21,919 nt of DNA from Bacillota bacterium (GCA_023411715.1 JAEYOM010000010.1:1-21919), one strand, 5' to 3'. Positions 7,299 to 16,520 are shown, numbered from the stretch's first letter. Numbers and translations: made by a program. Notes: generated by a model not told the origin, from the sequence alone.

Positions 7299-10163
7299 TC
7301 AATCCTCCCCGAGTTTGACAGCCTGATCTATCTTTATACCTGAAATTATCTTCCACAACGTCAGAAAACCCAGCATCAGCATCATTCCTATAACCGAATA
7401 GATCTTGATATAGTCCGCGCCGTCCGACATTATCTTGAATGGCGGCACCTGATCCACAGAGCTGTACATGATCTGCAGCAGCGGTATGAACAGATCGCCC
7501 GCGATACCTCCTATAACTATGCCCATGATAATGGCCGCGCCGGATACGAGTACCTGCTCGCACGCAAGCATCCCGATTACCTTTGCAAGCGACATGCCCA
7601 TAGCGCGCAGTATGCCGAACTGCAGTACCCGATCCTGTATCGAAATGATCCAGTATATCAGAAAGCCCAGCATGCTTATCAGCATGGCCGCGATAAAGCC
7701 CAGCGTCAGCATGCCGTTCATGCCCTGGATCATAGCGTCGTTCTTCATCTTTACGATTTCCTGCTCCCTGTAATGGATTTCGGACAGCTGCAGATCTTTT
7801 GCGGTTATATCGTCATTGATCTGCTTGTCGGTCGCGCCATCGGCCTTTTTCAGCCATACTTCGTAGGGCTCCAAAGCCATTTTGCTCTGTATGTAATCTA
7901 GGTTTGCCACAACGAGCCCCGGGGCTTCCACGCCATTCTCGGCCGAATTCGGATTATACGTCGGCCAGTAATCTATAAACGCGTATATCGTACCTTCAAG
8001 GTAGCCCTGCTTGCCCCAGGTGATGTATATGGTGTCGCCCTCGGACAATTTATACTGATCCCTGAGATTTGATGAAACCAAAAATGCCGTTGGAGCGTCG
8101 GTCAGCAGGTTAAGATAATTATACCAGTGATAGGGCAGGAGATCCTGCCTGAACCACGCGACCTTCGCGAACTGATCCGGGACGATCCCCATTATGTTCA
8201 CATTATTGACGAACTCATTGGACGTCTGAACAGCACCATCACTGGCCCTGAGTACCTTTGTCGCCTGCCCGGTGCCCGAAAGCGTGGAGTATTTGAAATA
8301 ATCGGGTTCGATGTATCTCTCCTGCAATGGCGATGCCTTTTCAGCTTCAAGTTCTGCTCGCGACTCTGACGACAGAAAACTATTTTCCGGTGGTCTGGTA
8401 TCCCTCCAGGTTGCCATCATTCTGACGTCCGCCCCTATCGAATAGCTGATCTTATCTTCGATATTCTGATTTATCGTTCTTGCCGAATTGGCGTTGAACA
8501 AACCCGTCGAAATGGCAAGGATGATAAACAGCATCAGGAATTGCTCCTGTCCCCTGGACCTGCCGACTTGTATAAGCGAGATATACATTGCAGGCGACCA
8601 TACCTTCCTGCCTACCCAGTAGATAAACCGGATAAGGTACGGATATATCCTTATGAACAGCAGGCCTGCGCCAACTACGAATATTGTAGAGGTCAGGAAA
8701 AGCAGGGGATCTATCTGCAGCTCGTTTGCCTTGACCCCCGTAGAAGCGAGTATCATTTGTTGCTGTTTATACCTGTAAAGCCCGTAGCCCGATACGAGCA
8801 GGAGAACTATATCCAGAAAGAATTTCTTCCAGACCGGCGATTTTTTGGCTCTCGACTTATCCTGCTTATGTTTTACTATAGATGTGCGAGAAGACGCTAT
8901 AACGGGCGCCAGCATCGTTAAGACAAGGAATACCACCGCTCCGATGGAATAACCCAGCGTTTTGAAACTTAGTGAGACATGAATAGCGGTCCTCTGTACG
9001 AATTCGAGGAAGCCGTTGGAGGATCCGAGGACAGAGCAGATAAACATGCCCAGCAGCGGGCCGAAAATAAACGCTACAGCGCCTATAAGCGAGCTTTCCA
9101 CAAGATAACTCAGTATGATCTGCGCCTTGCTTGCGCCCCTGCTCTTAAGGACAGCAATCCCATTTTCATCATGGCTTATGATAAGCTGTGAGACCATGAA
9201 TATGTAGAATATAAGCATTATGAGCACAGGTACCGTTAAAACCCAGAGCATGTTTCGAAGCTGCTGGGCTCTTTCATTGTAATCCTTCAATATATCGCTC
9301 ACAGGCATTCTAAATTCGATACTGCCCTTGTATTTTGAATACCATTTAGTTTGTTCCCCAAGTATACCGGATATCTTTGAGAGGTTTTGAAGCGTGATCT
9401 TGTGATAATCAAACGCACAGTTCCAGCGCGCTTCGGTGATAAGTCCGTTTTCCTTCGAGAGGAATTCCTGCCCGAAGAGCTTGTAGTCCATAAGAAATTC
9501 CTGATTGTATTCATTTATGTTTACAGACCAGTATGCATCGTTTTCAGTCTTTACGGTGTATACGCCAATCACTTTTACTTTGCATATTTCCTTGTAATCC
9601 TGCGCCGGATCCGTTATGGAATATACCTTGTCGAGCAGAAGATTAAGGCCTTTCATCGCCTGCTGGTTCACAATGACCTCGTATACGCCGTCTACGGGTT
9701 CCCCGGCAAACAGTCTGCCGTTCGTAATCTTTATATGGTCCTGCAAGCCGGAGAGCGCCCCCAATTGAACATACGTCGTGTCAGGAGCATTATCCGAATC
9801 CGACTTTTTTTGCGTGGGCATATATAGGTTGCCCATCTTGACACCTTGTGAGACTGTCATAACAGGCAGGTCGAACTGCGGGATCTTCTCCGTCATTACC
9901 TTCCTGTCGAAAAAGCGCTGCGCATTGACCCTGTCTTCCGCCTTGTAACTGTAGTTGAGAGTTGCCCTGACATTATACTGACCGGGAAAACTACCTGTTT
10001 TTACCTGGTAATTCTCAAGATCCTTGGTAAGCATTCTCTGCAGAATGCCGTCCGTATATAAAGGAATACAGCTTACGAGGGCTGTGGCCAATATTGAACC
10101 TATAAGCAGGCATATGACCATCCACAGGTTGCTGAACATCCTTCGAAGTACCATCTTCAGCAA
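7299..10163 (-). CDS. FtsX/MacB-type ABC permease, 954 residues, two FtsX domains
   Basis: A large membrane protein with about ten predicted helices. TM1 is at about 13-32, followed by an extracellular domain of about 275 residues resembling the MacB periplasmic core. A helix group then begins at about 309-329 (first FtsX domain: NMLWVLTVPVLIMLIFYIF and following), then a second extracellular domain and a last three-helix group (GMLTLGFIAAMLISMLGFLI, LVSGAAIIMGIVIGGIAGD, MMLMLGFLTLWKI). The duplicated arrangement lets one polypeptide supply both halves of the transporter. Such permeases work by mechanotransmission, moving peptides, lipids or antibiotics outside the membrane rather than through a channel. 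The start is a TTG with GGAGG eight bases upstream. The substrate is not deducible. Confidence 0.9.
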   Translation of the reverse strand: MLKMVLRRMFSNLWMVICLLIGSILATALVSCIPLYTDGILQRMLTKDLENYQVKTGSFPGQYNVRATLNYSYKAEDRVNAQRFFDRKVMTEKIPQFDLPVMTVSQGVKMGNLYMPTQKKSDSDNAPDTTYVQLGALSGLQDHIKITNGRLFAGEPVDGVYEVIVNQQAMKGLNLLLDKVYSITDPAQDYKEICKVKVIGVYTVKTENDAYWSVNINEYNQEFLMDYKLFGQEFLSKENGLITEARWNCAFDYHKITLQNLSKISGILGEQTKWYSKYKGSIEFRMPVSDILKDYNERAQQLRNMLWVLTVPVLIMLIFYIFMVSQLIISHDENGIAVLKSRGASKAQIILSYLVESSLIGAVAFIFGPLLGMFICSVLGSSNGFLEFVQRTAIHVSLSFKTLGYSIGAVVFLVLTMLAPVIASSRTSIVKHKQDKSRAKKSPVWKKFFLDIVLLLVSGYGLYRYKQQQMILASTGVKANELQIDPLLFLTSTIFVVGAGLLFIRIYPYLIRFIYWVGRKVWSPAMYISLIQVGRSRGQEQFLMLFIILAISTGLFNANSARTINQNIEDKISYSIGADVRMMATWRDTRPPENSFLSSESRAELEAEKASPLQERYIEPDYFKYSTLSGTGQATKVLRASDGAVQTSNEFVNNVNIMGIVPDQFAKVAWFRQDLLPYHWYNYLNLLTDAPTAFLVSSNLRDQYKLSEGDTIYITWGKQGYLEGTIYAFIDYWPTYNPNSAENGVEAPGLVVANLDYIQSKMALEPYEVWLKKADGATDKQINDDITAKDLQLSEIHYREQEIVKMKNDAMIQGMNGMLTLGFIAAMLISMLGFLIYWIISIQDRVLQFGILRAMGMSLAKVIGMLACEQVLVSGAAIIMGIVIGGIAGDLFIPLLQIMYSSVDQVPPFKIMSDGADYIKIYSVIGMMLMLGFLTLWKIISGIKIDQAVKLGED

Positions 10164-10265
10164 ATCGAACGCCTCCTACCCAAATAGATGCTTGCAGGTT
10201 ACAAAGAATATATGAATCGTTGAAATATAACTTCCGATAGTCTCTAGTAATATTCCAGCCAATCC

Positions 10266-11279
10266 TTATTTGACTATGACGAGCTCCCCTGCATCCAGAC
10301 CATTTAGGACCTCGACCTGGGTGCTGTTTTCAACGCCCGTATCAATGTCCCTTTCTTCTCTGATATTGTCTTTGAGAACATTGACAAACTTTCTTGAACC
10401 AAAAGTGTTGACAACCTGTTTAGGCACTATAATAACACCGCTTCGCTTTTCAAGCGTGAGTTTAATCGTAGCAGTCCTTCCTATCGTCACATCGGCGGGA
10501 AGATCGTCCACCTTAAGCTGCACCGACTTTTTGGCTTCTTCGCTTGCATCATCCGGGACTTCGGAAGGAGTTTTCACCACTTTGCCCGAGTATTCCCTGT
10601 CATTCAGTTCGATCACTGCTTTCATGCCAAGCTTGAAATTGTTGACCTTTTCGGCGGAATAACTGAGCTGGAGCTGCGATGGATCTGCGATCCTCACTAT
10701 CGTCTGGTATGCGTTCACGTTTTCACCGAGTTTGACATCCGTTATGTACACCACTTCGCCATCAATGGCAGCAGTAAGTTTTGTCCTCGCATATTCCTTT
10801 TTTAGACTGTCAAGTCTGATCTGATTGGACTCTACATCCAGTTCGGCCATCTCAAGCTCGGACTTGCTGCCGCCCTCTATTTCATAACTTGTCTTGGCTT
10901 TGTCATATACGAGCTGCGCCCTCTTCAGTGCAATTTCCTGAAGCTGTATATCATTCAGTATCGTATCCGTTTCCAATTCCGCCAGCACATCGCCCTTTTT
11001 GACCTTATCGCCGGGCTTCACCTTGATGGACTGCAGCCTGCCGCCCCTGTCCCTGTAAAAATGATCGAGCTGGCTAACCGATACGAACACACCGGTACAG
11101 CTGATAGTGTTTTCTATATCTCCCTTGACAGCCTCGATCGTCTCATATTCGACCTTGTCCGGTACCTTGATGGGCGGAGCCAGCACCTCTTCCTCCCTGG
11201 GAAAGAAGTAACAGCCTGAAAATACAGTAGTGATCAATACGGTAGTAAGCAGAAGTGAAACTTTTTTAAACAAGATCAA
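10266..11279 (-). CDS. membrane-fusion/adaptor lipoprotein (MacA/HlyD-like)
   Basis: A 337-residue exported adaptor. The N-terminus is a lipoprotein signal (hydrophobic LLLTTVLITTVFSGC, Cys23 as lipid anchor). It is followed by a biotinyl-lipoyl-like half (GGRLQSIKVKPGDKVKKGDV), a helical hairpin (about 110-165, rich in Glu, Lys and Leu), the second lipoyl half (AAIDGEVVYITDVKLGENV) and a beta-barrel with membrane-proximal domain. MacA-like adaptors stimulate and extend MacB-type transporters; in Gram-positives they span toward the cell wall. The start is TTG with GAGGTG six bases upstream. It is the first gene of the operon, 102 bases ahead of the permease, behind a good promoter. Confidence 0.9.
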   Translation of the reverse strand: MILFKKVSLLLTTVLITTVFSGCYFFPREEEVLAPPIKVPDKVEYETIEAVKGDIENTISCTGVFVSVSQLDHFYRDRGGRLQSIKVKPGDKVKKGDVLAELETDTILNDIQLQEIALKRAQLVYDKAKTSYEIEGGSKSELEMAELDVESNQIRLDSLKKEYARTKLTAAIDGEVVYITDVKLGENVNAYQTIVRIADPSQLQLSYSAEKVNNFKLGMKAVIELNDREYSGKVVKTPSEVPDDASEEAKKSVQLKVDDLPADVTIGRTATIKLTLEKRSGVIIVPKQVVNTFGSRKFVNVLKDNIREERDIDTGVENSTQVEVLNGLDAGELVIVK

Positions 11280-11353
11280 TTATAACACCTCGCGTTAAAA
11301 GTCATTTTATGCCGGTATGCCAATATGTGATTTTACTGCAAAAGCTATATTTA

Positions 11354-11382
11354 AGTATAAGAAAAAAAGCGGCTTTTGGCAA
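11354..11382 (-). promoter_or_regulatory. sigma-A promoter of the efflux operon
   Basis: On the minus strand TTGCCA (11382-11377) and TATACT (11359-11354) are separated by exactly 17 bases. Both match consensus at five of six positions. Transcription would start near 11347, giving a leader of about 70 nt before the adaptor gene. Confidence 0.65.
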
Positions 11383-11450
11383 TTCAATCATATTTTAGCA
11401 CGAGGCTTACAGAAAAAGTAGATGTTTTTTTTATGGTAAAAGGTGCTTTT

Positions 11451-11479
11451 TTTTCATTGCAGTCAGGCTTTTCATTGCA
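11451..11479 (+). repeat. two direct TTTTCATTGCA repeats in the divergent control region
   Basis: The 11-base word TTTTCATTGCA occurs at 11451-11461 and 11469-11479, offset by 18 bases (close to two helical turns). A weaker relative, ATATTTGCAT, follows at 11481-11490. AraC-type regulators often bind such tandem sites, and the adjacent operon encodes one. Binding is inference. Confidence 0.45.
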
Positions 11480-11484
11480 TATAT

Positions 11485-11513
11485 TTGCATTTTGACCAGA
11501 AATTTAATAAAAT
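11485..11513 (+). promoter_or_regulatory. possible promoter of the histidine kinase gene
   Basis: TTGCAT (11485-11490), 17 bases, TAAAAT (11508-11513). The boxes are good, but the predicted start (about 11520) coincides with the ribosome binding site GAGGTG, which would leave almost no leader. The real start may lie elsewhere. Confidence 0.35.
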
Positions 11514-11531
11514 AGCCTTGAGGTGTACATA

Positions 11532-13376
11532 ATGAAACTATTTCAAGCAATATGCAGCAAGACACCCAGCAAGACGCCCAAGTCCAGCCATCTATACCTG
11601 AGGCTGCGCTCACGGTTCACTTTGTATTTCTTTTTGCTGATCGTGATCCCCTATGTACTCCTTTTTTCTATCCTCTACCTCCACACGCGTACACTTATGG
11701 AGGAAAATGCGCGCGAAGCTGCTTTGACGAGCATTACACAGGAGCAGAATTCCATAGGCAAATATTTAGGCGAACTGGTACTTGCACTGAATACATCTGC
11801 CGACAGCCTGTCTCCTTCGGAGCAGGCCCAGCTTACCGGCTCTCCGTCTTTAATCAGACAGTCGAGCTCTCTGGGATCGATGACAAACGACATACTTTCC
11901 GCAGGTCAGCTAAAAGCCCTTTCTGCGGTGTATCTGATAGACAACAGCGGCGTCAGGGCTTCCTTCGGTCCTGATGCGGATCAGGCCATTATCAGCAATC
12001 CCTCCTCTCAGCAGTGGTTCATGGACTCCTTGAACGATCCCGGTACTATCCAGTTGCTTGGCACTGTTCAGAGATTTTATAGAAAAGGAATGAACAAAAC
12101 AGTCATATGTGTGGCAAAAGCGCTCGGAAGCAGCCCTGCGATGGGAGATGGAACCGTTCTGCTGTTCGATTTCGATTACAGCCTTATCACCGATTATCTT
12201 AGCAACACCCGGAACTCCGCCGACTATGCACCTGCGGCAAGGCACAGCGATAAGATGATTCTTGACTACAGCGGAAACATACTTTACTGCAGTAATTCGG
12301 GGAGGCTCACCACCAAAGCGGACAGTGTGCTTCTCGGAGCGATCGGCAACGGAAATTCCGGCTTTAAACGAATGAATTACTACAGTAACGATCAATACAT
12401 ATCATATATCAGATACCCTAAATTCGGCTGGACCTTTATCGATCTGAAGCCGGCATCCGATGTGACCGGACGGATATGGCTGCGCAGTCCTGCAGTGACA
12501 CTGTGCTTCATCCTGTTCCCGATCATTGTGCTGGTTTACCTCGGTTTGTCAATTAAGCTGCTGCGGCCGATAAATGAATTGACGTCAGTGATATCCGATT
12601 ATGAAAACCAATTCCCCGGGGAAGACAGCCAGGCCCCGCTTCTTGCCGGTAATCAGGCGGTTTCCGGTTTGAAGGGCGCAACGGATATCGACTTCTTCAT
12701 CAATAAATTGTACAGTATAAAGCTCCGTCAAAAGGAGGCGGAACTCAACTCCCTGCAAAACCAGATCAATCCTCACTTTCTGTACAATACGCTCGAATCT
12801 ATCAGGGGCGCCGCACTATACCACGGTATAACGGAGATAGCGGCCATGTCAAAGGCCCTGTCGCTGCTTTTCCGCTACAGCATCAGCGACCGCGTTCTGG
12901 TTACGATAAAGGAGGAGCTGCAGCATCTGGAGAATTATATATCTATACAGAATTTCAGATATGAAAATAAATTCGAACTGCAGTACAATATACCACCCGA
13001 ATTAATGAATTATAAAGTACTAAAGCTCACTTTGCAGCCGCTTATCGAGAACTCGATCAAGCACGGCCTCGAAATGAAGCTTGGCAAAGGGACCATCAGC
13101 CTGGATGTACTGGTATTGGACAGTAACATCAAGATTTCGATTTCCGACGACGGACTTGGGATACCTGCAAAAAAATTGGAGGAGCTCAACAGGTCGCTCA
13201 TGAATGAAAAATACCAGGCAGGAATGGAAGGTGACCGCTCCGGCACAGGCATTGGGGTCATAAATGTAAACTCGCGTATCAAGCTGTACTTTGGAGAGCA
13301 GTATGGGCTTAAATTCAGGGAGTCTCTTGTCGGGACGACGGTTGAAATAACACTTCCGGCAGTTAAGGAAAATTAG
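11532..13376 (+). CDS. sensor histidine kinase, YesM/LytS-type (His_kinase family)
   Basis: A 614-residue membrane sensor. TM1 (about 30-51) and TM2 (about 320-341) enclose an extracytoplasmic domain of about 265 residues with a Cache-like outline. After a HAMP-like linker (LLRPINELTSVISDYE) comes a coiled stretch, then the phosphoacceptor region NQINPHFLYNTLESIRG with His415, typical of the YesM group. The C-terminal ATPase domain has an N-box (LTLQPLIENSIKHGLE), G1 box (SISDDGLGIPAKK) and G2 box (SGTGIGVINVNSRI). I chose ATG 11532, with GAGGTG six bases upstream. It is co-directional with the response regulator 63 bases downstream and divergent from the efflux operon, so it probably senses that exporter's substrate or a sugar or peptide signal. 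Confidence 0.93.
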   Translation: MKLFQAICSKTPSKTPKSSHLYLRLRSRFTLYFFLLIVIPYVLLFSILYLHTRTLMEENAREAALTSITQEQNSIGKYLGELVLALNTSADSLSPSEQAQLTGSPSLIRQSSSLGSMTNDILSAGQLKALSAVYLIDNSGVRASFGPDADQAIISNPSSQQWFMDSLNDPGTIQLLGTVQRFYRKGMNKTVICVAKALGSSPAMGDGTVLLFDFDYSLITDYLSNTRNSADYAPAARHSDKMILDYSGNILYCSNSGRLTTKADSVLLGAIGNGNSGFKRMNYYSNDQYISYIRYPKFGWTFIDLKPASDVTGRIWLRSPAVTLCFILFPIIVLVYLGLSIKLLRPINELTSVISDYENQFPGEDSQAPLLAGNQAVSGLKGATDIDFFINKLYSIKLRQKEAELNSLQNQINPHFLYNTLESIRGAALYHGITEIAAMSKALSLLFRYSISDRVLVTIKEELQHLENYISIQNFRYENKFELQYNIPPELMNYKVLKLTLQPLIENSIKHGLEMKLGKGTISLDVLVLDSNIKISISDDGLGIPAKKLEELNRSLMNEKYQAGMEGDRSGTGIGVINVNSRIKLYFGEQYGLKFRESLVGTTVEITLPAVKEN

Positions 13377-13379
13377 AAA

Positions 13380-13423
13380 GGATGTTTAGCGCCCTTGAGG
13401 TGCGGATTTCCTTTAAAACATCC
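13380..13423 (+). other. intercistronic inverted repeat before the response regulator
   Basis: GGATGTTT (13380-13387) pairs perfectly with AAACATCC (13416-13423) across 28 bases, starting just after the kinase stop codon and ending a few bases before the response regulator's GGGGAGG. It could tune relative expression of the two genes. No T-run follows, so it is not a terminator. Confidence 0.35.
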
Positions 13424-13439
13424 AACGGGGAGGCCATCT

Positions 13440-15113
13440 ATGCTGAAACTCATAATAGCCGATGACGAAAAATGGGTAAGAACAACGATCAGATCCATAA
13501 TACCTTTCGAAAAGCTGGACCTGACCCTTTCATGCGAAGCATCCAACGGTATCGAAGCTTTGGAACTATGCCGCCGGTATGAGCCCGATATACTTCTGAC
13601 AGACATAATGATGCCTGGGCTGACCGGTCTTGAGCTTATGAAGGAAGTCAGGACCCTCCTGCCCGACCTCAGGATAGTCGTGATAAGCGGCTACAATGAT
13701 TTCGAATATGCCAAAACCGCTGTTAAATATGGTATTACCGACTATTTGCTCAAACCGGTCGATGAAAAGGAATTGACTGAGGTATTGATACGCATAGGTA
13801 ATGAACTGGTTCGCCAGGAGCAGCTGAAACGAAAAAGCGAGGCTGAAAGGGAACAGTACAGGCAAGCTCTGCCGGTCATTTGCGAGGCCTTTTTGAATCA
13901 GGTGATCTCGCAGAACAATATGACATCAGAAAGGATGCGGAGCGAGCTTCATAAATACGGCATAGATTTTCCGAGCAATAGCTTTACAGTCTGCGTCACC
14001 GCTCCCGACGAAAGCCCTAGAGCCGAGGACGGGCAGGAAACCGCGGGCTATTACAGGTCTCTGGTCAAGTGGGCGTTCAAGAGATATGCCAAAGCCGTTA
14101 CATTTCCGCTTGAGCAGGATAAATCTGTTCTTGTCTCCCTGATAAACAGCGACAGGGAAGCCGAAGGCATCAAAAAAGCGTATGAAGTAGTCGGCAGGCT
14201 TCTGGATAGAAAATTTTCATTTTCAGCATCAACAGGAGTAAGCGGTTCAACACATCAATTCTGCATGCTGCACGATCTTTATACCGATGCTGCCGAAGCG
14301 CTTGAAACACGCTTCTGGAAAGGTCCTGGAACACTGGCTTTCCATAAAAAGGGATGTCTGTCGCAGGAGATGAAGCTTGCTCTTCCCGAGGAGACGCTAA
14401 ACAAGGTGACACTCAACCTGAAGCTTTCTAATATACAGACCGCGATATCATATATAGAAAGCGTTTATGAGTCGCTGAGAAAAGGGAATCCTTCCGGGGA
14501 CGGCGTATATGTCAGGCCTTCACTAGTGAAAGAGTTCTTCTGGCAGTTTATACAATCAATAATAATCATATTGAACATACAGCTTCCATTTATCAGGAAT
14601 GAAGCGACCGTCTCGGGAGAGCAGCCCTATGACAGGATCAGGGATACCGTTTTCTCCGACGATCTTGCATCGGTCGCGAAGGATCTGCTTGAGCACGTCT
14701 ACAACTTCTACCACGACAAAAATCCTCTTGACAACACAAGCCTGGTAACTAGCGCCAAAAAAATAATAGAGAAAAACTTCTCGGGCGATATAAGCCTCGA
14801 ACAGGTGGCAAAGCATGTTCATCTAAGCCCGGCTTATCTCAGCGAGCTCTTCAAGAAAGAGACCGGGATGAGCTTTATAGATTACAAGACCATCATCAGG
14901 ATAGAACAGGCCAAGAAGCTGCTTTCGATGCCTTCCATGAATATCGCGGAGGTCAGCTCAAAGGTCGGCTACTCCGACCCCAAATACTTCAGCAAGCTGT
15001 TCAAGAAAATAACAGGCAAAACAATCTTCGAGTATAAAAAGGAAGTGCACGGCCCGAATTACAGCCAGCTCGAAGACGCGCAGGACGCGATGTATGATGA
15101 GAGCGAGAAATAG
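13440..15113 (+). CDS. response regulator, YesN-type (receiver + AraC DNA-binding domain)
   Basis: A 557-residue regulator. Residues 1-120 form a receiver with the acidic pocket Asp8-Asp9, phosphoacceptor Asp55 (LLTDIMMPG), Ser/Thr in VVISGYND and Lys in YLLKPVDE. The middle (about 130-440) is the poorly conserved linker typical of YesN proteins. The C-terminal 100 residues carry two helix-turn-helix motifs of the AraC family (ISLEQVAKHVHLSPAYLSEL, then MNIAEVSSKVGYSDPKYFSK followed by LFKKITGKT). I chose ATG 13440, with GGGGAGG six bases upstream. It is the obvious partner of the kinase; the target is likely the divergent efflux operon or the kinase's own promoter. Confidence 0.93.
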   Translation: MLKLIIADDEKWVRTTIRSIIPFEKLDLTLSCEASNGIEALELCRRYEPDILLTDIMMPGLTGLELMKEVRTLLPDLRIVVISGYNDFEYAKTAVKYGITDYLLKPVDEKELTEVLIRIGNELVRQEQLKRKSEAEREQYRQALPVICEAFLNQVISQNNMTSERMRSELHKYGIDFPSNSFTVCVTAPDESPRAEDGQETAGYYRSLVKWAFKRYAKAVTFPLEQDKSVLVSLINSDREAEGIKKAYEVVGRLLDRKFSFSASTGVSGSTHQFCMLHDLYTDAAEALETRFWKGPGTLAFHKKGCLSQEMKLALPEETLNKVTLNLKLSNIQTAISYIESVYESLRKGNPSGDGVYVRPSLVKEFFWQFIQSIIIILNIQLPFIRNEATVSGEQPYDRIRDTVFSDDLASVAKDLLEHVYNFYHDKNPLDNTSLVTSAKKIIEKNFSGDISLEQVAKHVHLSPAYLSELFKKETGMSFIDYKTIIRIEQAKKLLSMPSMNIAEVSSKVGYSDPKYFSKLFKKITGKTIFEYKKEVHGPNYSQLEDAQDAMYDESEK

Positions 15114-15272
15114 TGCAGGCCGGTCGTCGGTTGCGTGCATCCATCTTTTACATGAATTGCAGGCGCGGTGGTCAGAGAGCCGGCATCCGCTCCGTCAAAG
15201 ACAGGCTGTAGAAGTAATGCTCGCTCCAATGCGGGCGCAGATCATTCGACATCCGTGTCTCACGATCTCGCG

Positions 15273-15294
15273 CCTGCGGCATCCATGCCGCAGG
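15273..15294. terminator. perfect palindromic hairpin after the response regulator
   Basis: CCTGCGGCAT and ATGCCGCAGG form a perfect ten-base palindrome with a two-base centre, about 160 bases after the regulator's stop codon. Only TTT follows. It may end the two-component operon. The rest of 15114-15335 holds no recognisable gene. Confidence 0.4.
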
Positions 15295-15335
15295 TTTAGC
15301 AGACTTGATACCGCATTCGAGCTTCGCAATACTTC

Positions 15336-15387
15336 ACAGCCTATAGCTTTTCCTACGCACGATGCCTTGTCTCTGACCGCCGCGCCT
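15336..15387 (+). repeat. 52-bp interspersed repeat, copy A
   Basis: This stretch matches the reverse complement of 18007-18058 at 47 of 52 positions with no gaps; it begins ACAGCCTATAGC and ends CCGCGCCT. A third, shorter relative lies at 18981-19002. It stands at the left edge of the AT-rich accessory gene cluster. It has no coding explanation and no strong hairpin. Its identity is unknown. Confidence 0.75.
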
Positions 15388-15421
15388 ACAATTGCTCATG
15401 AAAGGATTGATAGATAAAAAT

Positions 15422-15943
15422 ATGGAACCGACTAAAAAGAATAAACTATTTATTATCACAGGGGCAAGCGGTATTGGAAAATCCTCAGCCTGTGAAGTTT
15501 TGTTCAGGAACGAAAAAGACTATATTGTAATGGAAAGCGATCTGCTTTGGTCGGATGTATTCAATACCCCGGAAGATAATTACAGGGCATATAGAGAGCT
15601 GTGGCTGCGTGTTTGCAGCAGTATCTCACAGATAGAAATGCCCGTAGTACTTTGCGGATGCGCGACACCTGAACAATTCGAGGTCTGCGAAGCCAGGAAG
15701 TACTTCTCAAGCTTAATATATATCGCTGTAGTAGCTGAAGAAAATGAACTCATTAAGCGAATGAAACACGGAAGAGGAGTTACTGATGAAAGATGGATCG
15801 AGAGTTCTGTGCAATTTAATGAATGGTTGAGAAATAACAGTACGAAAACAACTCCTAACATTATGTTGGTGGATAATACGAATCTAAATCCTATCGAAAC
15901 CTCTGAAAAAATAGATGAGATCATAAGAAGCAATATACCTTGA
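15422..15943 (+). CDS. P-loop nucleoside/small-molecule kinase-like protein
   Basis: A protein of about 173 residues with a Walker A loop near the N-terminus (IITGASGIGKSS), the following DxD-like element VMESDLLW that binds substrate or metal in nucleoside and shikimate-type kinases, and a lid-like region rich in Arg/Lys (LIKRMKHGRGVTDERW). It most resembles the AAA_33 / adenylylsulfate-kinase-like small kinases of accessory regions; the substrate is unknown. The start is uncertain: ATG 15422 fits the domain, while ATG 15398 upstream in frame is an alternative, and neither has a strong ribosome binding site. It is the first gene after repeat copy A. Confidence 0.75.
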   Translation: MEPTKKNKLFIITGASGIGKSSACEVLFRNEKDYIVMESDLLWSDVFNTPEDNYRAYRELWLRVCSSISQIEMPVVLCGCATPEQFEVCEARKYFSSLIYIAVVAEENELIKRMKHGRGVTDERWIESSVQFNEWLRNNSTKTTPNIMLVDNTNLNPIETSEKIDEIIRSNIP

Positions 15944-15995
15944 CTAGCCTGATTATGGCAAAGCCCCGATCAAAACCGTTTTGTGAGGTAACATT

Positions 15996-16520
15996 ATGGA
16001 ATTATTGAATATCTATAACAAAGACCGGATAAATACCGGGAAAACAATAATACGAGGTGATCCCTTCGCAGAAGAAGAATATCATTTGGTTGTCCATGTG
16101 TGCGTATTTAATTCCAAGGATGAAATGCTGATTCAACAACGTCAGTCTTTCAAAGAGGGTTGGCCCGATATGTGGGATGTAACTGCCGGCGGCAGCGCTA
16201 TTGCGGGAGAATCCAGTCAAGCAGCGGCCGAGCGGGAGTTGTTCGAGGAAATCGGTTATAAGATAAACTTAAGCCATCTACGTCCTCACCTTACTGTTAA
16301 TTTCAAGGAAGGTTTTGATGATTACTATTTGGTGGAGGATGAGGTTGATATTGATACATTAAAATTGCAATTTGAAGAGGTTCAGAAAGTTAAATGGGCA
16401 TCTAAAAATAAAATCCTAGCAATGATAGATAATGACGAGTTTATCCCTTTCCATAAAAGTCTTATTAAATTATTTTTCGATATAAGAAAAAAGTTCGGAG
16501 CAGTGCAAGAACCGGAATAA
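15996..16520 (+). CDS. Nudix hydrolase
   Basis: A 174-residue protein with a perfect Nudix box G-x5-E-x7-RELFEEIG (GGSAIAGESSQAAAERELFEEIG region, about residues 65-88), which binds the catalytic metal for hydrolysis of nucleoside diphosphate-linked compounds. The flanks (HLVVHVCVFNSKDEMLIQQRQ, WPDMWDVTAGG) resemble the IPP-isomerase-like/YfcD branch rather than MutT proper. GTGAGGT precedes the ATG at good distance. It follows the kinase-like gene by 52 bases and may be co-transcribed. Confidence 0.9.
   Translation: MELLNIYNKDRINTGKTIIRGDPFAEEEYHLVVHVCVFNSKDEMLIQQRQSFKEGWPDMWDVTAGGSAIAGESSQAAAERELFEEIGYKINLSHLRPHLTVNFKEGFDDYYLVEDEVDIDTLKLQFEEVQKVKWASKNKILAMIDNDEFIPFHKSLIKLFFDIRKKFGAVQEPE

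Noticed and set aside
15094..15417. Open frame of 107 codons between the response regulator and the kinase-like gene
   Set aside because: It overlaps the regulator's end, crosses a palindrome and repeat copy A, and shows no family signal; more likely chance.
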